A stretch of 64,000 bases of DNA from Pseudomonas cuatrocienegasensis (lineage in GTDB: Bacteria > Pseudomonadota > Gammaproteobacteria > Pseudomonadales > Pseudomonadaceae): contig NZ_FOFP01000015.1 of NCBI RefSeq assembly GCF_900110925.1, forward strand, positions 1-64,000. Direction: 5' to 3'. Below are positions 43,963 through 57,797 of this stretch, piece by piece. The stretch's first letter is position 1. Each line of letters opens with the position of its first letter. A program made the translations under genes and the position numbers. The notes under the pieces were generated by a model, which saw only the letters and a list, made by a program, of their open reading frames with translations, made no database searches and was not told where the DNA came from.

Positions 43963-44766
43963 ATGCAACGTATCGCAGTAATGGGCGCCGCCGGGCGTAT
44001 GGGCAAGACCCTGATCGAGGCGGTGCAACAAGCCGAGGGCGCGCAGCTCAGTGCGGCCGTCGACCGGCCCGATAGCAGCCTGGTGGGTGCCGATGCGGGT
44101 GAGCTGGCTGCGCTGGGCAAGCTGGGTGTGAATCTGGTAGGTGATCTGAGCGCCGTGCTGGACCAGTTCGACGTGCTGATCGACTTCACCCATCCTTCGG
44201 TGACCCTGAAGAACCTGGACATCTGCCGCCGCGCCGGCAAGGCCATGGTCATCGGCACCACGGGCTTTTCCGTAGAGGAAAAGCAGCTGCTGGCCGAGGC
44301 GGGCAATGACATTCCTATCGTCTTCGCTGCCAACTTCAGTGTGGGCGTCAACCTGTGCCTCAAGCTGCTCGACACGGCTGCGCGGGTGCTCGGTGATGAA
44401 GTCGATATCGAGATCATCGAAGCGCATCACCGGCACAAGGTCGATGCGCCGTCCGGTACCGCACTGCGGATGGGTGAGGTAATCGCCGATGCCCTGGGGC
44501 GTGATCTGCAGAAGGTCGCGGTCTACGGCCGTGAAGGCCAGACCGGCGCGCGGGCGCGCGACACCATCGGGTTCGCCACTGTGCGTGCAGGTGATGTGGT
44601 GGGCGACCATACCGTGCTGTTTGCCGCTGACGGCGAGCGCGTGGAAATCACCCACAAGGCCTCTAGCCGCATGACCTTCGCCAAGGGTGCGGTGCGCTCT
44701 GCGCTGTGGCTGCACAAGCGCGAGGCAGGCCTGTACGACATGCAGGATGTGCTGGGCCTGCATTGA
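43963..44766 (+). CDS. dapB: 4-hydroxy-tetrahydrodipicolinate reductase
   Basis: The 267-aa protein has an N-terminal nucleotide-binding motif IAVMGAAGRMGKTLIEA, GTTGFSVEEKQ, and the signature EIIEAHHRHKVDAPSGTALRM with the catalytic His and Lys. It makes tetrahydrodipicolinate with NAD(P)H in lysine and diaminopimelate synthesis. ATG 43963. Confidence 0.98.
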   Translation: MQRIAVMGAAGRMGKTLIEAVQQAEGAQLSAAVDRPDSSLVGADAGELAALGKLGVNLVGDLSAVLDQFDVLIDFTHPSVTLKNLDICRRAGKAMVIGTTGFSVEEKQLLAEAGNDIPIVFAANFSVGVNLCLKLLDTAARVLGDEVDIEIIEAHHRHKVDAPSGTALRMGEVIADALGRDLQKVAVYGREGQTGARARDTIGFATVRAGDVVGDHTVLFAADGERVEITHKASSRMTFAKGAVRSALWLHKREAGLYDMQDVLGLH

Positions 44767-44890
44767 AATTCAGGTGGAAAATCGACTGCTGAGTCATTAA
44801 TCGTTTCAGGCGGTGGACCAAAAAGGCATTTTTCTGTAAGCTTCCCGCTTTAGTGTGTCCACTAAAAGTTACGCAGAATGAATCAGATAA

Positions 44891-44930
44891 AAAAGCGGGG
44901 TGACGGTTGATACGTCATCCCGCTTTTTTA
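44891..44930 (+). terminator. Terminator or attenuator before carA
   Basis: AAAAGCGGGGTGACG and CGTCATCCCGCTTTTTT form a strong stem followed by a T-run. It ends about 42 bp before carA. It may simply end dapB transcription, or act as an attenuator in the carAB leader. Confidence 0.75.
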
Positions 44931-44971
44931 CAATCTGCGTTTGCTTCACGATTTAATTTTCGGAGGTTTTC

Positions 44972-46120
44972 TTGAGTAAGCCAGCCCTTAAACCTGCCAT
45001 TTTGGCTCTTGCTGATGGCAGTATTTTTCGCGGCGAGGCCATCGGTGCCGATGGCCAGACTATTGGGGAGGTGGTTTTTAACACCGCCATGACCGGCTAT
45101 CAGGAAATCCTTACCGATCCTTCCTATGCCCAGCAGATCGTCACCCTGACCTATCCGCACATCGGCAACACCGGCACTACGCCGCAAGACGCCGAATCCA
45201 ATCGCGTCTGGGCCGCCGGCCTGATTATCCGCGACCTGCCACTGACCTCCAGCAACTGGCGCAACAAGCAGCCACTGGATGAGTACCTCAAGGAAAACGG
45301 CACCGTCGCCATTGCCGGCATCGACACCCGTCGCCTGACCCGCATCCTGCGTGAGAAGGGCTCGCAGAACGGCTGCATTCTGGTCGGCGATGACGCCACC
45401 GAAGAGAAAGCACTGGAACTGGCGCGCAGCTTCCCTGGCCTCAAGGGCATGGACCTGGCCAAAGTGGTCAGCTGCACCGAGCGTTACGAGTGGCGCTCCA
45501 GCGTGTGGAACCTGAAAGACGACAGCCACCCGGAAATCCCAGCCAGCGACTTGCCCCACCATGTGGTGGCCTACGACTACGGCGTTAAGTGGAACATTCT
45601 GCGCATGCTGGTCGAGCGCGGTTGCCGCGTGACCGTGGTGCCGGCACAAACCCCGGCAGCCGAGGTGCTGGCGCTGAATCCCGATGGCGTGTTCCTGTCC
45701 AACGGTCCGGGCGACCCCGAGCCGTGCGACTACGCGATCCAGGCGATCCAGGATGTGCTGGAAACCGATATCCCGGTCTTCGGCATCTGCCTCGGTCACC
45801 AGCTGCTGGCGTTGGCCTCCGGCGCCAAGACCCTGAAAATGGGCCACGGCCACCATGGTGCCAACCACCCGGTGCAGGACCTGGACACGGGTGTGGTGAT
45901 GATCACCAGCCAGAACCACGGTTTTGCCGTGGATGAAGCCACGCTGCCGAGCAACCTGCGGGCGATCCACAAGTCGCTGTTCGATGGTTCCCTGCAAGGC
46001 ATCGAGCGTACCGACAAGAGCGCCTTCAGCTTCCAGGGCCACCCCGAAGCGAGCCCCGGCCCAGCCGATGTGGCGCCGCTGTTCGACCGTTTTATCGAAG
46101 CCATGGCCAACCGCCGCTAA
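44972..46120 (+). CDS. carA: Carbamoyl-phosphate synthase small subunit
   Basis: The 382-aa protein has the N-terminal CPSase domain and a C-terminal class I glutamine amidotransferase with nucleophile Cys273 in FGICLGHQLL and HPEASPGP. It supplies ammonia from glutamine to CarB for arginine and pyrimidine synthesis. The start is TTG 44972, fixed by GGAGG 5 bp upstream; the weak start is unusual but family length supports it. Confidence 0.97.
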   Translation: MSKPALKPAILALADGSIFRGEAIGADGQTIGEVVFNTAMTGYQEILTDPSYAQQIVTLTYPHIGNTGTTPQDAESNRVWAAGLIIRDLPLTSSNWRNKQPLDEYLKENGTVAIAGIDTRRLTRILREKGSQNGCILVGDDATEEKALELARSFPGLKGMDLAKVVSCTERYEWRSSVWNLKDDSHPEIPASDLPHHVVAYDYGVKWNILRMLVERGCRVTVVPAQTPAAEVLALNPDGVFLSNGPGDPEPCDYAIQAIQDVLETDIPVFGICLGHQLLALASGAKTLKMGHGHHGANHPVQDLDTGVVMITSQNHGFAVDEATLPSNLRAIHKSLFDGSLQGIERTDKSAFSFQGHPEASPGPADVAPLFDRFIEAMANRR

Positions 46121-46156
46121 ACCTCGCCGACTGACCCAAGGATTCGAGTAACCGCT

Positions 46157-49374
<3,218 letters not shown>

Positions 49375-49378
<4 letters not shown>

Positions 49379-49851
49379 CTAAATACCCGATGACCGTCCA
49401 GGGCGCGCGCGCCCTGGAAGAAGAGCATGCACACCTGACCAAGGTGGTGCGTCCCAAGCTCAGCCAGGATATCGGCACCGCGCGCGAGCTCGGTGACCTC
49501 AAGGAAAACGCCGAATACCATGCCGCGCGCGAACAGCAGGGCATGGTCGAGGCGCGTATCCGTGATATCGAAGGGCGTCTGCAGAATGCGGTGATCATCG
49601 ATGTGACCACCATTGCCCATACCGGCAAGGTGATCTTCGGTACCACCGTGGAAATCGCCAACTGCGAAACTGATGAAAGCGTGACCTACCAGATCGTCGG
49701 TGAGGATGAAGCCGACATCAAACTGGGCAAGATTTCCGTCGGTTCGCCTATCGCCCGCGCCCTGATCGGCAAGGAAGAAGGCGACGTGGTGCTGGTCAAG
49801 ACCCCTGGTGGCCAGCTCGAATATGAGATTGTCGAGGTTCGCCATCTCTAA
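49375..49851 (+). CDS. greA: Transcription elongation factor GreA
   Basis: The 158-aa protein has the N-terminal coiled coil with acidic tip (GDLKENAEYHAAREQQG) and the C-terminal domain ending GGQLEYEIVEVRHL. It restarts backtracked RNA polymerase. ATG overlaps the carB stop by 4 bp. Confidence 0.97.
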
Positions 49852-50275
49852 CGCTGTGGGCCTGCGGGCCGCTTCAGTGGCCTGGCTGCTGACCCAGACG
49901 CTCTGGGTTGGTGGCCTTTGGCTGCTGCATTTTCTGCTGCTGCCAGCCATCGCCAAGACAGGGCTGGCGCCGCTACTGATCGAGGAACTGGACGCGACCT
50001 TGCGACCACTGTTGGTCGGTCTGGCAGCGGTTTGTGCCGGGCTACAGGTCTTGATTCTGCTGATTGATCGGGGCTTGACTGCTCTGTGGCGCGATTCGCG
50101 CGGGCAGTTGCTGCTGGTGGTGATCCTGGCGGCCGCCAGTTACCTGCTGGTGCGCAGCATGCTGCCTGGCCTGCAGCAGTGGCTGCTGTTCAGTTACCTG
50201 GCGATGGCATTTTGCGGGTTGCTGCTGGTGCTACAGCCGGTACCGCGGGGCCAGGAGCCACCGGGTACAGTCTGA
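49823..50275 (+). CDS. DUF4149-like membrane protein
   Basis: This roughly 150-aa protein has four hydrophobic segments and an opening AWLLTQTLWVGGLWLLHFLLLP. It resembles the conserved membrane protein that sits between greA and yhbY in pseudomonads. The start is uncertain: ATG 49823 overlaps greA by 29 bp without a clear ribosome site, while GTG 49856 would avoid the overlap. Function unknown. Confidence 0.75.
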   Translation: MRLSRFAISNAVGLRAASVAWLLTQTLWVGGLWLLHFLLLPAIAKTGLAPLLIEELDATLRPLLVGLAAVCAGLQVLILLIDRGLTALWRDSRGQLLLVVILAAASYLLVRSMLPGLQQWLLFSYLAMAFCGLLLVLQPVPRGQEPPGTV

Positions 50276-50298
50276 GAGGTGCTTGCTGTCAGTGCGGC

Positions 50299-50610
50299 TT
50301 AGCCCTGATGGCGGTGTACGTTGGACAGGTTCTTGTTGACCTTGGGGTTCTTGCGGTAGATCAGCGCCATTTTGCCGATGATCTGTACCACTTCCGCGTG
50401 GCCCGCTTTGCACAGCGCCTCAATGGTGGCGATGCGGCCTTCGCGTTCGACGATACGCAGTTGCACCTTGATCAGCTCGTGGTCGCTCAGGGCGCGCTCA
50501 AGCTCGGCCAGCACGCCTTCGGTCAAACCATTGTCAGCCACGATCAATACGGGTTTCAGGTGGTGGCCGATAGATTTGAATTGTTTCTTCTGCTCTTGAG
50601 TGAGCGGCAT
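50299..50610 (-). CDS. yhbY: YhbY-type RNA-binding (CRM) protein
   Basis: The 103-aa CRM-domain protein begins MPLTQEQKKQFKSIGHHLKP and contains the conserved GHAEVVQIIGKMALIYRKN, as in E. coli YhbY, which associates with pre-50S subunits. It is divergent from rlmE. Confidence 0.93.
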   Translation of the reverse strand: MPLTQEQKKQFKSIGHHLKPVLIVADNGLTEGVLAELERALSDHELIKVQLRIVEREGRIATIEALCKAGHAEVVQIIGKMALIYRKNPKVNKNLSNVHRHQG

Positions 50611-50725
50611 AATCAGTTTCCTGCAATCTGGTAAAAAAACAGCTCTGGTAAAAGCGGCGATCAGTTTACCCGAGCGCCCGATGAGCCGCCCAGATATTCA
50701 TGCCCAGTACAGTTAGAGGTAACGC

Positions 50726-51370
50726 GTGGCCCGTTCCAAGACCAGTCAAGGTTGGCTGAAAGAGCATTTCAACGATCCCTACGTGAAGATGGCGCAGAAG
50801 GACGGCTATCGCTCGCGCGCCAGCTATAAGCTGCTGGAGATCCAGGAAAAGGATCGCATCCTGCGACCGGGCATGACCGTGGTCGACCTGGGTGCGGCGC
50901 CGGGCGGCTGGTCGCAGGTCACCAGTCGGGTGATTGGCGATCGCGGTACGCTGATTGCCTCCGACATCCTGGAAATGGACAGCATTCCGGATGTGACCTT
51001 TATCCAGGGCGACTTCACCGATGACGCCGTGTTTGCCCAGTTGCTCGAGGCCATCGGTGATTCACCCGTAGACCTTGTGATTTCCGATATGGCCCCCAAT
51101 ATGAGTGGGGTGAGGGAGTCCGATCAGCCGCGCGCGATGTATCTGTGCGAGCTGGCGCTGGACCTCTCGGCCCGCGTACTGCGGCCGGGCGGTGACTTTC
51201 TGATCAAGATTTTCCAGGGCGAGGGCTTCGACCAGTACCACAAGCAGGTGCGCCAGATGTTCGACAAGGTGCAAATGCGCAAGCCGTTGTCGTCGCGCGA
51301 TCGCTCGCGTGAGCAGTACATGCTGGCCCGCGGCTTCCGCGGCGAGCGAAACGATGCAACCCTGATGTAA
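50726..51370 (+). CDS. rlmE: 23S rRNA 2'-O-methyltransferase RlmE (FtsJ)
   Basis: The 214-aa protein has the SAM motif VVDLGAAPGGWSQV and the KDKE-type catalytic residues, with Lys in YRSRASYKLLEIQ and Asp in LVISDMAPNMSG. It methylates U2552 of 23S rRNA. The start is GTG 50726 with AGAGG upstream. It is followed by ftsH, as in most gammaproteobacteria. Confidence 0.97.
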   Translation: MARSKTSQGWLKEHFNDPYVKMAQKDGYRSRASYKLLEIQEKDRILRPGMTVVDLGAAPGGWSQVTSRVIGDRGTLIASDILEMDSIPDVTFIQGDFTDDAVFAQLLEAIGDSPVDLVISDMAPNMSGVRESDQPRAMYLCELALDLSARVLRPGGDFLIKIFQGEGFDQYHKQVRQMFDKVQMRKPLSSRDRSREQYMLARGFRGERNDATLM

Positions 51371-51519
51371 TTGCCCAGTCATAGGCAGTGAAGGGTCAAA
51401 TAAAGGGTTACAGACGGCGCCTGCCAGGGGCAGGCGTTGTGTAGTAAGTTAGATCGGTACATAACTGGTCGTCATGCGAAGCACGCTTCGTCACGAGGCC
51501 TGCTGCAGAGGGTAGCGAA

Positions 51520-53445
<1,926 letters not shown>

Positions 53446-53453
53446 GGCCTGAG

Positions 53454-54305
53454 ATGTCCACTGCCTTGTCCCTGAGCCGGCTACCTTGTGGTAGCCGGCT
53501 TCTTGATTTGACCCATCCGCAGGTGATGGGGATTCTCAATGTAACCCCTGATTCGTTCTCCGATGGAGGACAGTTCCGCCAGCGCGATGCGGCGCTGCGC
53601 CATGCAGCGGCTATGGTCGCTGCGGGCGCAACGCTGATCGACGTGGGTGGCGAGTCGACCCGTCCCGGCGCCGCTGCCGTTTCCTCTGAGGAAGAGCTGG
53701 CGCGGGTGATCCCGGTCGTCGAGGCGATTGCCGCCGAGCTGGATGTGATTATTTCCGTCGACACCTCGACTGCTGAGGTCATGCGCGAGTCGGCGCGGGC
53801 CGGCGCCGGGTTGATCAATGATGTGCGTGCACTGCAGCGTCCGGGTGCGTTGGCGGCGGCGGCGGAGTCAGGGTTGCCGGTGTGCCTGATGCACATGCGC
53901 GGTGAGCCCACTACCATGCAGCAGGATCCGCAGTACGCCGATATTGTCAGTGAGGTCGAAAGCTTTCTGCAGGCGCGGATTGAGGCCTGTGTGACGGCAG
54001 GTATCGCCCGCGAGCGGCTGGTACTCGACCCCGGATTTGGCTTCGCCAAGACCCTGGATCACAATCTGCGTCTGTTCAAGCACCTGGAGGCGCTGCATGC
54101 CTTTGGTCTGCCGGTGCTGGTCGGTGTCTCACGCAAGAGCATGATCGGCAAAGTGCTGGGGCATGAGGTCGGTGGCCGCTTGTATGGCAGTCTTGGTCTG
54201 GCCGCGCTGGCGGTCGCCAAGGGAGCGCAGATCCTGCGGGTACACGATGTGGCCGAGACTGTGGATGTGGTAAGGATGATTGCCGCTGTCGAAGCGGCCG
54301 AATAA
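53454..54305 (+). CDS. folP: Dihydropteroate synthase
   Basis: The 283-aa TIM-barrel enzyme has MGILNVTPDSFSDGG, DVGGESTRPGA, and the pterin-binding LDPGFGFAKTLDHN and VGVSRKSMIG. It condenses the pterin diphosphate with p-aminobenzoate in folate synthesis and is the sulfonamide target. It follows ftsH by 8 bp. Confidence 0.98.
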   Translation: MSTALSLSRLPCGSRLLDLTHPQVMGILNVTPDSFSDGGQFRQRDAALRHAAAMVAAGATLIDVGGESTRPGAAAVSSEEELARVIPVVEAIAAELDVIISVDTSTAEVMRESARAGAGLINDVRALQRPGALAAAAESGLPVCLMHMRGEPTTMQQDPQYADIVSEVESFLQARIEACVTAGIARERLVLDPGFGFAKTLDHNLRLFKHLEALHAFGLPVLVGVSRKSMIGKVLGHEVGGRLYGSLGLAALAVAKGAQILRVHDVAETVDVVRMIAAVEAAE

Positions 54306-54322
54306 TAGAAAGGATGTGCAGC

Positions 54323-55660
54323 ATGAGCAGAAAATATTTCGGCACCGACGGTATTCGTGGGCGTGTTGGCGAGTTCCCGATCACCCCCGACTTTATGCTC
54401 AAGTTAGGTTGGGCGGCAGGCATGGCTTTTCGCAAGCATGGCAAGTGCCGCATCTTGATTGGCAAGGACACGCGGATTTCCGGTTACATGTTTGAGTCGG
54501 CCCTGGAAGCGGGGTTGTCCGCTGCAGGTGCCGATGTGATGTTGCTTGGGCCTATGCCCACTCCGGCTATTGCCTACCTGACACGCACTTTTCAAGCGCA
54601 GGCGGGCATCGTGATCAGCGCTTCGCACAATCCGCACCACGACAACGGCATCAAGTTTTTCTCGGGCCAGGGCACCAAGTTGCCGGACGAGGTCGAGCTG
54701 ATGATCGAGGAGTTGCTCGATGCGCCCATGAGCGTTGTTGAGTCGAGCCAGTTGGGCAAGGTCTCGCGAATCAACGATGCCGCTGGTCGCTATATCGAGT
54801 TCTGCAAGAGCAGTGTGCCGAGCAATACCAGCTTCGCCGGCCTCAAGGTGGTGCTTGATTGCGCCAACGGTGCGGCCTACAAGGTGGCGCCGAGTGTATT
54901 CCGTGAACTCGGTGCTCAGGTGTCGGTGCTTTCGGCTGAGCCCGACGGCCTGAATATCAATGCTGACTGCGGTTCGACGCATGTGGCAGCCCTGCAGGCG
55001 GCGGTGGTGGCACAGCAGGCGGACTTGGGTATCGCATTTGACGGCGATGCTGACCGGGTTCTGATGGTTGATCACACGGGAGCCTTGGTCGATGGTGATG
55101 AGTTGCTCTTTATCATCGCCCGTGACCTGCAGCAGCGCGGCAAGCTGCGCGGTGGTGTGGTCGGTACCCTGATGAGCAACCTGGGCTTGGAGCTTGCGCT
55201 CGCTGAGCTGGAGATTCCCTTTGTGCGCGCCAAGGTCGGTGATCGCTATGTGATCGCCGAGTTGCTGGCGCGTGATTGGCAGATCGGTGGCGAGAACTCC
55301 GGGCATCTGGTGTGCTTCCAGCACACCACCACAGGCGATGCGATCATTGCGGCTCTACAGGTGCTGCTGGCGGTTCGGCGCGATGGGCAGAGCCTGGCGC
55401 AGGCACGCCTTGCGCTGCGCAAGTGTCCGCAGGTCCTGGTGAATGTGCGCTTTGCTGGCACTGTGGACCCTTTGGAGCACCCGGCGGTGCAGGAGGCCAG
55501 TGCCCGGGTGACCGAGCAAATGGCAGGCCGTGGGCGGGTGCTGCTGCGCAAATCCGGCACCGAGCCGCTGGTTCGGGTGATGGTCGAAGGTGATGACGAA
55601 ACCCAGGTGCGAGGCTATGCCGATGAATTGGCTAAAATTGTTGCACAGGTATGTGCTTGA
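54323..55660 (+). CDS. glmM: Phosphoglucosamine mutase
   Basis: The 445-aa protein has the phosphoserine motif VISASHNPHHDNGIKFF (Ser101), the metal site AFDGDADRVLMVD and the C-terminal phosphate loop LLRKSGTEPLVRVMVE. It interconverts glucosamine 6- and 1-phosphates for peptidoglycan and LPS. ATG 54323 has better spacing from AAAGGA than ATG 54314. Confidence 0.98.
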   Translation: MSRKYFGTDGIRGRVGEFPITPDFMLKLGWAAGMAFRKHGKCRILIGKDTRISGYMFESALEAGLSAAGADVMLLGPMPTPAIAYLTRTFQAQAGIVISASHNPHHDNGIKFFSGQGTKLPDEVELMIEELLDAPMSVVESSQLGKVSRINDAAGRYIEFCKSSVPSNTSFAGLKVVLDCANGAAYKVAPSVFRELGAQVSVLSAEPDGLNINADCGSTHVAALQAAVVAQQADLGIAFDGDADRVLMVDHTGALVDGDELLFIIARDLQQRGKLRGGVVGTLMSNLGLELALAELEIPFVRAKVGDRYVIAELLARDWQIGGENSGHLVCFQHTTTGDAIIAALQVLLAVRRDGQSLAQARLALRKCPQVLVNVRFAGTVDPLEHPAVQEASARVTEQMAGRGRVLLRKSGTEPLVRVMVEGDDETQVRGYADELAKIVAQVCA

Positions 55661-55725
55661 TTCGGCTTGCCAGTAGGATTTTCGTTGGGTAACATCTGCG
55701 CCCTCTTTGACCGACGAGGTAAAGC

Positions 55726-56481
55726 ATGCGTCGCCCATTGGTAGCTGGTAACTGGAAAATGCACGGTACCCGCGCCAGCGTCGCAGAGCTGATCGAAGGT
55801 CTTACGCGTCAGGCGTTTGCTGATGATGTCGATGTGGTGGTGTTTCCCACCCTGTTGCATCTGACCCAGGCCGTTGCTGCGCTGGATGGTTCGGTCGTAG
55901 CGGTAGGTGCGCAGAATTGTGCGGCGCAAGCTGAGCAGGGTGCGCTTACTGGTGAAGTGGCTGCGCAGCAGTTGGTTGATGCTGGTGTGCGTTATGTGCT
56001 GATTGGTCACTCGGAGCGTCGCTCGCTGTTGGCTGAGTCTGACGCACTGCTGGTGCGCAAGTTTGCAGTGGCTCGTGATGCAGGTCTGGTGCCTGTGTTG
56101 TGTGTGGGGGAAACCCTTGCCGAGCGAGAAGCTGGGCAAACCTTTGCTGTGGTTAAGGCTCAGGTTGCTGCGGTAATTGACGCATTGGGCGTAGATGCTT
56201 TTGTAGGTGGTGTAATCGCCTATGAGCCGGTCTGGGCTATTGGTACTGGCCTGACGGCTACTCCCGAGCAGGCGCAGGCAGTGCACGCAGCAATACGTGA
56301 GCAGTTGGCCGTTTGCAGTGCGCAAGTCGCACAGCAGGCAAGAATTCTTTATGGCGGCAGCGTTAAGGCCGCCAGTGCAGCCGAGTTGTTCGGTATGCCG
56401 GATATCGATGGGGGGCTTGTTGGTGGAGCCTCTCTGAATGCGGATGAATTCGGTGCGATCTGTCGCGCCGCAGGAAACTGA
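55726..56481 (+). CDS. tpiA: Triosephosphate isomerase
   Basis: The 251-aa TIM barrel has the substrate Lys in GNWKMHG, His in IGHSERR and the catalytic Glu in AYEPVWAIGTG. It interconverts DHAP and glyceraldehyde 3-phosphate. It follows glmM by 65 bp and precedes secG. Confidence 0.98.
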   Translation: MRRPLVAGNWKMHGTRASVAELIEGLTRQAFADDVDVVVFPTLLHLTQAVAALDGSVVAVGAQNCAAQAEQGALTGEVAAQQLVDAGVRYVLIGHSERRSLLAESDALLVRKFAVARDAGLVPVLCVGETLAEREAGQTFAVVKAQVAAVIDALGVDAFVGGVIAYEPVWAIGTGLTATPEQAQAVHAAIREQLAVCSAQVAQQARILYGGSVKAASAAELFGMPDIDGGLVGGASLNADEFGAICRAAGN

Positions 56482-56485
56482 AAAA

Positions 56486-56866
56486 ATGCTGGAAACAGTC
56501 GTAGTCGTTTTTCATCTGCTGGGCGCCATCGGTGTGGTTGCGCTGGTTCTTTTGCAGCAGGGCAAGGGTGCAGACGCTGGTGCTTCATTTGGTGCGGGTG
56601 CTTCGTCTACCGTTTTCGGTAGCCAAGGAACTGCTACCTTTCTGAGCCGAGTTACTGGTATACTTGCGGCCGCTTTTTTCATGACTAGCTTGGGCTTAGC
56701 GTTCTTTGCTAATCAAAAGGCTGATGCGTTGGCTCAGGTCGGTTTGCCTGATCCAGCTGTGTTGGAAGTGCAACAAAAACCGGCAGTTGAAGATGTGCCG
56801 GTGCTCGAAGAGCAAAAGCCGGCAAGTGATGCGGCTGACGTACCTCAAGCTCCAGAGCAGCAGTAA
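56486..56866 (+). CDS. secG: Protein-export subunit SecG
   Basis: The 126-aa protein starts MLETVVVVFHLLGAIGVVAL and has two membrane helices around GADAGASFGAGASSTVFGS, then an acidic, Pro-rich tail longer than in E. coli. It assists SecYEG translocation. The start at 56486 is set by family length. Confidence 0.95.
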   Translation: MLETVVVVFHLLGAIGVVALVLLQQGKGADAGASFGAGASSTVFGSQGTATFLSRVTGILAAAFFMTSLGLAFFANQKADALAQVGLPDPAVLEVQQKPAVEDVPVLEEQKPASDAADVPQAPEQQ

Positions 56867-56884
56867 CGTAGTAAAAGCAGTTTT

Positions 56885-56970
56885 GCCGAGGTGGTGGAAT
56901 TGGTAGACACGCTACCTTGAGGTGGTAGTGGCCATAGGCTGTAGGGGTTCGAGTCCCCTTCTCGGTACCA
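56885..56970 (+). tRNA. tRNA-Leu (GAG)
   Basis: This 86-nt tRNA has a long variable arm, anticodon GAG in CTTGAGG, the T-loop GGTTCGAGTCC and an encoded ACCA end. It lies between secG and tRNA-fMet. Confidence 0.95.
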
Positions 56971-56976
56971 ATTAAA

Positions 56977-57007
56977 CAAGAAAGCCCGCTCGATGCGGGC
57001 TTTCTTG
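56977..57007 (+). terminator. Hairpin after tRNA-Leu
   Basis: CAAGAAAGCCCGC and GCGGGCTTTCTTG form a perfect 13-bp stem with a 5-base loop and internal T-run, just after the tRNA. Confidence 0.8.
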
Positions 57008-57068
57008 TCGCTGGAGGTTTGGTTGACCCTGTAGAGGGTTCAGCCGTATACTTCGGCCCCAGCTTTGA

Positions 57069-57145
<77 letters not shown>

Positions 57146-57155
57146 GTAGTAGCGG

Positions 57156-57178
57156 AGCCCCTTTCTCAGGGGCTTTTT
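57156..57178 (+). terminator. Terminator after tRNA-fMet
   Basis: AGCCCCT and AGGGGCT pair around a 5-base loop followed by TTTTT. Confidence 0.75.
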
Positions 57179-57272
57179 GCTAGCTGGACGACAGGTTTAC
57201 AGCCGTTTAGGCGGTTTGATGGATGGGCGTTTCGCCCATTTTTTATTTGCACAGCATGCGCGAGGGGTTCAG

Positions 57273-57731
57273 GTGTCGAGCAAGCTAGAACAGTTGCAGG
57301 ACTTGTTGGCCCCTGTGGTCGAGGCGCTCGGTTACGAGTGCTGGGGCATCGAGTTTATGTCGCAAGGGCGGCATTCGTTGCTGCGCGTTTATATCGATCA
57401 CGCCAATGGCGTTCTCATTGAAGATTGCGAGAAGGTCAGTCGGCAGATCAGCGGTGTCCTCGATGTCGAGGATCCGATCAGTGCGGAGTACACCCTGGAG
57501 GTGTCATCTCCTGGTATGGACCGGCCGCTGTTCACGTTGCAACAGTTCGCCGCTCACGCGGGCGAACAAGTGAAAGTCAAGCTGCGTTCGCCTTTCGAAG
57601 GGCGCCGTAACTTTCAGGGCCTGCTCCGCGGTGTGGAGGATCAGGACGTCGTGGTGCAGGTGGATGACCACGAGTTTCTGTTGCCGATCGACATGATCGA
57701 CAAGGCCAATATCATCCCCAGATTTGATTGA
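57273..57731 (+). CDS. rimP: Ribosome maturation factor RimP
   Basis: The 152-aa protein begins (V/M)SSKLEQLQDLLAPVVEALG and has the conserved YTLEVSSPGMDRPLF. It is needed for 30S maturation. GTG 57273 with GAGGGG upstream is preferred over longer frames. It opens the nusA-infB operon. Confidence 0.95.
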   Translation: MSSKLEQLQDLLAPVVEALGYECWGIEFMSQGRHSLLRVYIDHANGVLIEDCEKVSRQISGVLDVEDPISAEYTLEVSSPGMDRPLFTLQQFAAHAGEQVKVKLRSPFEGRRNFQGLLRGVEDQDVVVQVDDHEFLLPIDMIDKANIIPRFD

Positions 57732-57797
57732 GACGCGGATCCCGCGGTGTACGCGGATTGCGTGGATCAAAACGGATTGCGAAAGGCGAGGCGTACG

